Part shown: positions 24,186 to 26,900 of the stretch, piece after piece
Position numbering within the stretch: position 1 is the stretch's first letter
Layout: each line of letters starts with the position of its first letter
NCBI GenBank assembly: GCA_964532865.1
Contig: CAZHJA010000005.1
Coordinates: 1 to 26,900 of the forward strand
DNA from: CAZHJA01 sp964532865
GTDB taxonomy: Bacteria > Patescibacteriota > Microgenomatia > UBA1406 > GWC2-37-13
Reading direction: 5' to 3'
DNA: 26,900 nucleotides
Made by a program: the position numbers and the translations under genes
The notes under the pieces: model-generated
The model's database searches: none
Told to the model about the DNA's origin: nothing
What the model saw: only the letters and a program-made list of their open reading frames with translations

Positions 24186-24191
24186 TATAAT
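24186..24191 (+). promoter_or_regulatory. Putative -10 box of yebC
   Basis: TATAAT lies 8 nt before ATG 24200, with no Shine-Dalgarno sequence between. Confidence 0.5.
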
Positions 24192-24199
24192 AAAGGCAA

Positions 24200-24931
24200 A
24201 TGTCAGGACATTCAAAGTGGGCAAATATTAAAAGGAAAAAAGAAGCTAAAGATAAAGTAAAAGGGAATATTTTTACAAAAATGTCCCGCTTAATTACTAT
24301 AGCTGTTATTGAAGGTGGTGGAGTAAGTGATGAAAATATAAATGTAAAGCTTCGTTTGGCAATAGATCAAGCAAAAAAAGCTAATATGCCCAAAGATACA
24401 ATAAAACGAGCCATAGAGAAGGGGACAGGTCCAAATAAATTATCATTAAGTGAGGTTTTGTATGAAGGTTTTGCCCCAGCAGGGGTTGCGTTAATAATAT
24501 TAGCGGCAACAGACAATCAAAATAGAACATTGGCAAATATTAGAGTAGTATGTGATAGAAATGGAGGAAAACTTGGAGGCAAGGGTTCAGTTTCTTATTT
24601 TTTTAAAAAATGTGGGTTAATTACCTTTTTAAAAGAAAAGGTCAATGAAGACGATGTCTTTATCGTCTCTGAAAAATTAAATGCAATTGATATTAATCAG
24701 GACAAGGATTTTTTCTATGTATATATTCCTTTTGAGGAATTAGGGAGAATACAACAGGAGGTTTCTTTTCCACATGAATCTGCAGAATTAGATTATAAGC
24801 CTTTTTCATATATTAAGGTTAATGATGAAAAACAAGCACAAAAAATATTATCTCTTATTCAAAAATTAGAAGAGCTGGATGATGTACAGCAAGTTTTTTC
24901 AAATTTTGATATTTACAGATCAAATATTTAA
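24200..24931 (+). CDS. yebC: YebC/PmpR-family (TACO1-like) protein
   Basis: The N-terminus MSGHSKWANIKRKKEAKDKVKG is the hallmark of the family. The middle has NMPKDTIKRAIEKGTG, YEGFAPAGVALIILAATDN and RTLANIRVVCDRNGGKLG, all diagnostic. At 243 residues it has the usual length, with three domains and no truncation. It was long annotated as a transcriptional regulator. More recent work on the family points to a role at the ribosome, helping synthesis of difficult proline-rich stretches. It acts in the cytoplasm. Its own leaderless-type promoter precedes it, and a membrane-protein gene follows after 14 nt. Confidence 0.97.
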   Translation: MSGHSKWANIKRKKEAKDKVKGNIFTKMSRLITIAVIEGGGVSDENINVKLRLAIDQAKKANMPKDTIKRAIEKGTGPNKLSLSEVLYEGFAPAGVALIILAATDNQNRTLANIRVVCDRNGGKLGGKGSVSYFFKKCGLITFLKEKVNEDDVFIVSEKLNAIDINQDKDFFYVYIPFEELGRIQQEVSFPHESAELDYKPFSYIKVNDEKQAQKILSLIQKLEELDDVQQVFSNFDIYRSNI

Positions 24932-24933
24932 AG

Positions 24934-24939
24934 TAAAAT
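24934..24939 (+). promoter_or_regulatory. Putative -10 box of the polytopic membrane protein gene
   Basis: TAAAAT lies 6 nt before ATG 24946 and just past the yebC stop. Confidence 0.35.
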
Positions 24940-24945
24940 GTACAT

Positions 24946-25746
24946 ATGATAAAAACAATAAACAAGAAAATAGCAAAAATTGATAAAAGATATAGGTTTG
25001 GTATAAGTGCAGTAATATTAACATCTCTTATGGCTTTTTCTACTTCTTTTTACTTTAATAAAGCATTTATTTTCATTCCTCTTTTTATTATTGTAGCCTA
25101 TCTATTAACATATTTTTCAATTCTTGAAGATATAGAAAAGATTGAATGGTTTTCTTTGTTTTTTATGCCTGTTTTATTGACAGTAGCATTTTACCTTTTT
25201 TATTTTCTGTTTCCAGGAAGATGGCTTACACGACTGCCTTTTGTAATTTTCTATGCTATTTCTATATATGCAATGCTTTTAAGTTCAAACATCTTTAATG
25301 TTGGAGTAGAGAAAAGCCTTCAGCTTTACAGGGCTGCATTTTCTGTAAATTTTTTATACCATACAATTGTAATCTTTTTAATTTTCAGCCTTATTCTCTC
25401 TCTTAAGCTTCTTTTTATTTTCAATTTTGTTTTATCTGCAATTCTAATTTTTTTAATGGGCATACATTTGTTTTGGACTATCAGGCTTAAGCCATTTATT
25501 GAAAGAGAAAGTATTATGTATGCTATCTTTTTAAGTCTTATACTATCTGAGATTGTTATTGTTTTATCATTTGTTCCTCTTAATGTATCAATTTTTGCAT
25601 TATTTATAGCGGGTTCATATTATAGCTTGGCTGGACTTATATACACATTTCTTGATCAAAGATTGTTTAAAGAGACAATTAGAGAGTATTTATTTGTTTG
25701 GGGATTTGTATTTTTAATTATGCTGCTAAGTTTTAACTGGCAATAA
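24946..25746 (+). CDS. Polytopic membrane protein of unknown function
   Basis: 266 residues with a basic N-terminus (KTINKKIAKIDKRYR) and about eight hydrophobic segments. A short loop (FPGRWLTRLP, about residue 90) and a second charged loop (RLKPFIERES, about residue 185) are the most conserved-looking parts. No enzyme motif, transporter signature or signal peptide is visible. It may belong to one of the unnamed membrane families frequent in candidate-phyla bacteria, but I cannot name it with confidence. It follows yebC after 14 nt and has its own -10-like box. It is the last gene before the 1.1-kb non-coding region. Confidence 0.75.
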   Translation: MIKTINKKIAKIDKRYRFGISAVILTSLMAFSTSFYFNKAFIFIPLFIIVAYLLTYFSILEDIEKIEWFSLFFMPVLLTVAFYLFYFLFPGRWLTRLPFVIFYAISIYAMLLSSNIFNVGVEKSLQLYRAAFSVNFLYHTIVIFLIFSLILSLKLLFIFNFVLSAILIFLMGIHLFWTIRLKPFIERESIMYAIFLSLILSEIVIVLSFVPLNVSIFALFIAGSYYSLAGLIYTFLDQRLFKETIREYLFVWGFVFLIMLLSFNWQ

Positions 25747-25935
25747 AAAAGAATGAAATATCTTTCGCGTTAAATTATAATGGCATCAATAATAAAGTAG
25801 AGAAGAGGGGAGTAATATTTCACGAACGTAACATAAATATTAATAATATTCATTCATTACTATAGGATATATTATATATAGACTAAAAGATGTTTTGTTT
25901 TAAATAAACTGCTTATGTTATATATTTTTAAGTCT

Positions 25936-25950
25936 CTAATCAAAGATTAG
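25936..25950. repeat. Short inverted repeat
   Basis: CTAATC-AAA-GATTAG forms a perfect 6-bp stem with a 3-nt loop, 35 nt before the DnaA box. Confidence 0.4.
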
Positions 25951-25984
25951 TTTGCTACTGCACTCTAAAATAGATGTTACATAT

Positions 25985-25993
25985 TGTGGATAA
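25985..25993 (-). promoter_or_regulatory. Perfect DnaA box
   Basis: TGTGGATAA on the + strand is TTATCCACA on the minus strand, the consensus DnaA-binding 9-mer. It is the only perfect box I find in this gene-free region. Confidence 0.55.
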
Positions 25994-26006
25994 CTTATAA
26001 TTATTT

Positions 26007-26047
26007 AGCCTTAAAAACAAAAGTTTAGTCTGTTAAAACAAGCTAAA
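26007..26047 (+). repeat. 41-nt iteron-like unit 1
   Basis: It begins AGCCTTAAAA, and after exactly 17 nt an inverted repeat TTTAG(T)...(G)CTAAA starts with a 12-nt centre between the 6-mers. The outer five bases pair perfectly and the sixth is mismatched. Confidence 0.6.
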
Positions 26048-26180
26048 TTTAAGCCTATTTACAAGAATTTACCCATACCTCTCTTGGGGGCAGAAGCGGT
26101 AAGACGAGGCTAAATTAATAATTTTTATTATTACAGCAGTCTAAACTAAAAATAAAAAAAATAAATAAAATATAAAATTC

Positions 26181-26221
26181 AGCCTTGAAAATAATAATTT
26201 AGACAGTTATAACAATCTAAA
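26181..26221 (+). repeat. 41-nt iteron-like unit 2
   Basis: It begins AGCCTTGAAA, then after 17 nt a perfect 6-12-6 inverted repeat TTTAGA-N12-TCTAAA. It starts 174 nt after unit 1. Confidence 0.65.
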
Positions 26222-26269
26222 TTAACAGTTGTTATATATGTTTGCTAATAAGCTAAAAGTAGAAGAATT

Positions 26270-26310
26270 AGCCTCAAAAGTATGACTTTAGATAAGTAGA
26301 ATAATCTAAA
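26270..26310 (+). repeat. 41-nt iteron-like unit 3
   Basis: It begins AGCCTCAAAA, then after 17 nt a perfect 6-12-6 inverted repeat TTTAGA-N12-TCTAAA. It starts 89 nt after unit 2. Confidence 0.65.
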
Positions 26311-26414
26311 TTATAACATTTGTAAAGAACATAAAGAAGAGGGGTTTGTTAAAAATGATAGTGGTATATTCATAAAGATTTAAGAGAATTACATAAAAGA
26401 AGTACTTAAATATT

Positions 26415-26455
26415 AGGAGGTAATACGAAAAGAGGTAAAGACCTCCTGCTCTTTT
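26415..26455. repeat. Two overlapping, mutually exclusive hairpins
   Basis: Stem 1: AGGAGGT (26415-26421) with ACCTCCT (26441-26447). Stem 2: AAAAGAG (26428-26434) with CTCTTTT (26449-26455). They interlock, so both cannot form at once except as a pseudoknot. Confidence 0.5.
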
Positions 26456-26474
26456 ATAATACGTGCCTTAAATA

Positions 26475-26499
26475 GCGAATTTCGCAAAGCTAAATTTAG
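26475..26499. repeat. Two adjacent palindromes
   Basis: GCGAA-T-TTCGC (26475-26485) is followed 4 nt later by the perfect 10-mer CTAAATTTAG (26490-26499). The second is two fused half sites of the 41-nt units. Confidence 0.5.
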
Positions 26500-26531
26500 T
26501 AGTATACACATATTGGGAGGAATATACATAC

Positions 26532-26561
26532 AACGTCGTAAATTGTATCTTTTACGACGTT
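26532..26561. repeat. Perfect 11-bp hairpin
   Basis: AACGTCGTAAA (26532-26542) pairs with TTTACGACGTT (26551-26561) around an 8-nt loop. An outer TTGGG/CCCAA pair (26513-26517 and 26563-26567) could extend it. No T-run follows directly, so it does not look like an intrinsic terminator. Confidence 0.65.
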
Positions 26562-26611
26562 ACCCAAGATTACCAGTAGAGGAGTTATATTTTTTATAAT
26601 TTTCTAAAGAC

Positions 26612-26664
26612 AAATATTTTTATTTTTTTTAAAAAATATATTAAATATATTTTTAATAAAAAAA
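26612..26664. other. 53-nt A/T-only tract (possible DNA-unwinding element)
   Basis: No G or C occurs from 26612 to 26664, and the tract contains the palindromic core ATATATTAAATATAT. This is the kind of low-melting sequence found in origins, though it is less striking in a genome this AT-rich. Confidence 0.4.
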
Positions 26665-26766
26665 GCCTAAAATCCTCCATTTTGACATATATGGCTATTT
26701 TGAGTATTATAAGATAATCCCCCATTATGTAAAACATTATATTAGATTATTAATATCCTCTAAAGC

Positions 26767-26800
26767 CTTCTCTACTCTAGCTACATATGCCATAGAGAAG
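26767..26800. repeat. Perfect 8-bp inverted repeat upstream of the last gene
   Basis: CTTCTCTA and TAGAGAAG enclose 18 nt and end 41 nt before the -35 box of the gene at 26878. It could be an operator or an RNA hairpin. Confidence 0.4.
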
Positions 26801-26841
26801 ATAGATTTCTTACAAAAAGTAAATATTCCTTTAATAATCTG

Positions 26842-26869
26842 TTTACATATAGAATTTGTACCGTATAAT
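26842..26869 (+). promoter_or_regulatory. Promoter of the gene at 26878
   Basis: TTTACA (26842-26847), a 16-nt spacer and TATAAT (26864-26869), ending 8 nt before the ATG. Confidence 0.55.
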
Positions 26870-26877
26870 AAGTAGAT

Positions 26878-26900
26878 ATGAGCAAAGAAGCAAGACGACT
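26878..26900 (+). CDS. Start of an unidentified gene, cut by the window edge
   Basis: ATG followed by codons for MSKEARR. Only seven residues are visible, so no family can be named. I call it because a good -35/-10 pair sits at the same distance seen before other genes here. Its identity would help interpret the upstream origin-like region. Confidence 0.4.

Larger units (their letters stand above)
25747..26877. other. 1.1-kb gene-free region with origin-like features
   Basis: No open frame of convincing length is present on either strand. The stretch holds a perfect DnaA box, three 41-nt inverted-repeat units, further CTAAA/TTTAG half sites, at least four perfect hairpins or palindromes, and a 53-nt A/T-only tract. 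Together these suggest a replication origin, a partition-type site or a structured RNA locus. The density of designed-looking elements is far above the rest of the window. The functional label is inferred. Confidence 0.5.

Noticed and set aside
26007..26310. CRISPR-like array
   Set aside because: Only three degenerate units with unequal spacing (174 and 89 nt between starts), variable arm centres and no cas genes nearby.
26532..26561. Intrinsic terminator
   Set aside because: The stem is excellent but no T-run follows on either strand at the right place, and no gene ends near it.

Overview
This window is AT-rich DNA (roughly 70% A+T by eye) from a bacterium with the standard stop code. TAA dominates and TGA is used as a real stop, for example at 14527-14529 and 23326-23328. 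The gene set is DnaB, a YebC-family protein, a divergent Lgt, a DksA-like protein with a damaged zinc finger, a Kef-type antiporter, two GT39-type membrane glycosyltransferases and several small membrane-anchored proteins of unknown function. That set, together with short spacing and overlapping genes, suggests a Candidate Phyla Radiation (Patescibacteria) genome, perhaps Microgenomates. The assignment is inferred from gene content only. UGA recoding, as in Gracilibacteria or Absconditabacteria, is not seen.

Layout. 1-2533: 3' part of a membrane-anchored K/E-rich protein, a metallo-beta-lactamase-fold protein, and dnaB. 2534-7273: housekeeping and envelope genes on both strands: PAP2 phosphatase, membrane-anchored methyltransferase, two HAD proteins, tRNA-Leu(CAA), a four-CBS protein with a possible ribosome-hibernation-factor-like tail, and an NAD-dependent epimerase. 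7274-11780: an accessory block with a glycosyltransferase-like gene and a minus-strand aspD-aspT pair (aspartate 4-decarboxylase plus aspartate:alanine exchanger). Beyond it lies a decayed copy of the last 20 codons of the epimerase. 11781-17651: Fic protein, GT39 enzyme, AAA/DUF4143 ATPase, and a protein with 21-residue beta-solenoid-like repeats. This last gene is also followed by a decayed copy of its neighbour's 3' end. 17652-25746: second GT39 enzyme, lgt-like, dksA-like, Kef-type antiporter, LCP-like protein, a small membrane protein, a TPR protein, yebC and a polytopic membrane protein. 25747-26877: 1.1 kb with no gene, holding a perfect DnaA box, three copies of a 41-nt unit with a 6-12-6 inverted repeat, several hairpins and a 53-nt A/T-only tract. 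It looks like an origin or another cis-acting control region. A new gene starts at 26878.

How the genes may work together. AspD converts aspartate to alanine plus CO2, and AspT exchanges the two amino acids electrogenically. Together they would give this presumably fermentative cell a two-gene generator of proton-motive force. The envelope genes (GT39 x2, epimerase, glycosyltransferase-like, PAP2, LCP-like, Lgt-like) fit surface glycan and lipid-carrier work. Most transcription units have a TATAAT-like -10 box 5-10 nt upstream of the start codon and no Shine-Dalgarno sequence. Leaderless mRNAs therefore seem to be the rule here, while inner operon genes start by stop/start overlap.
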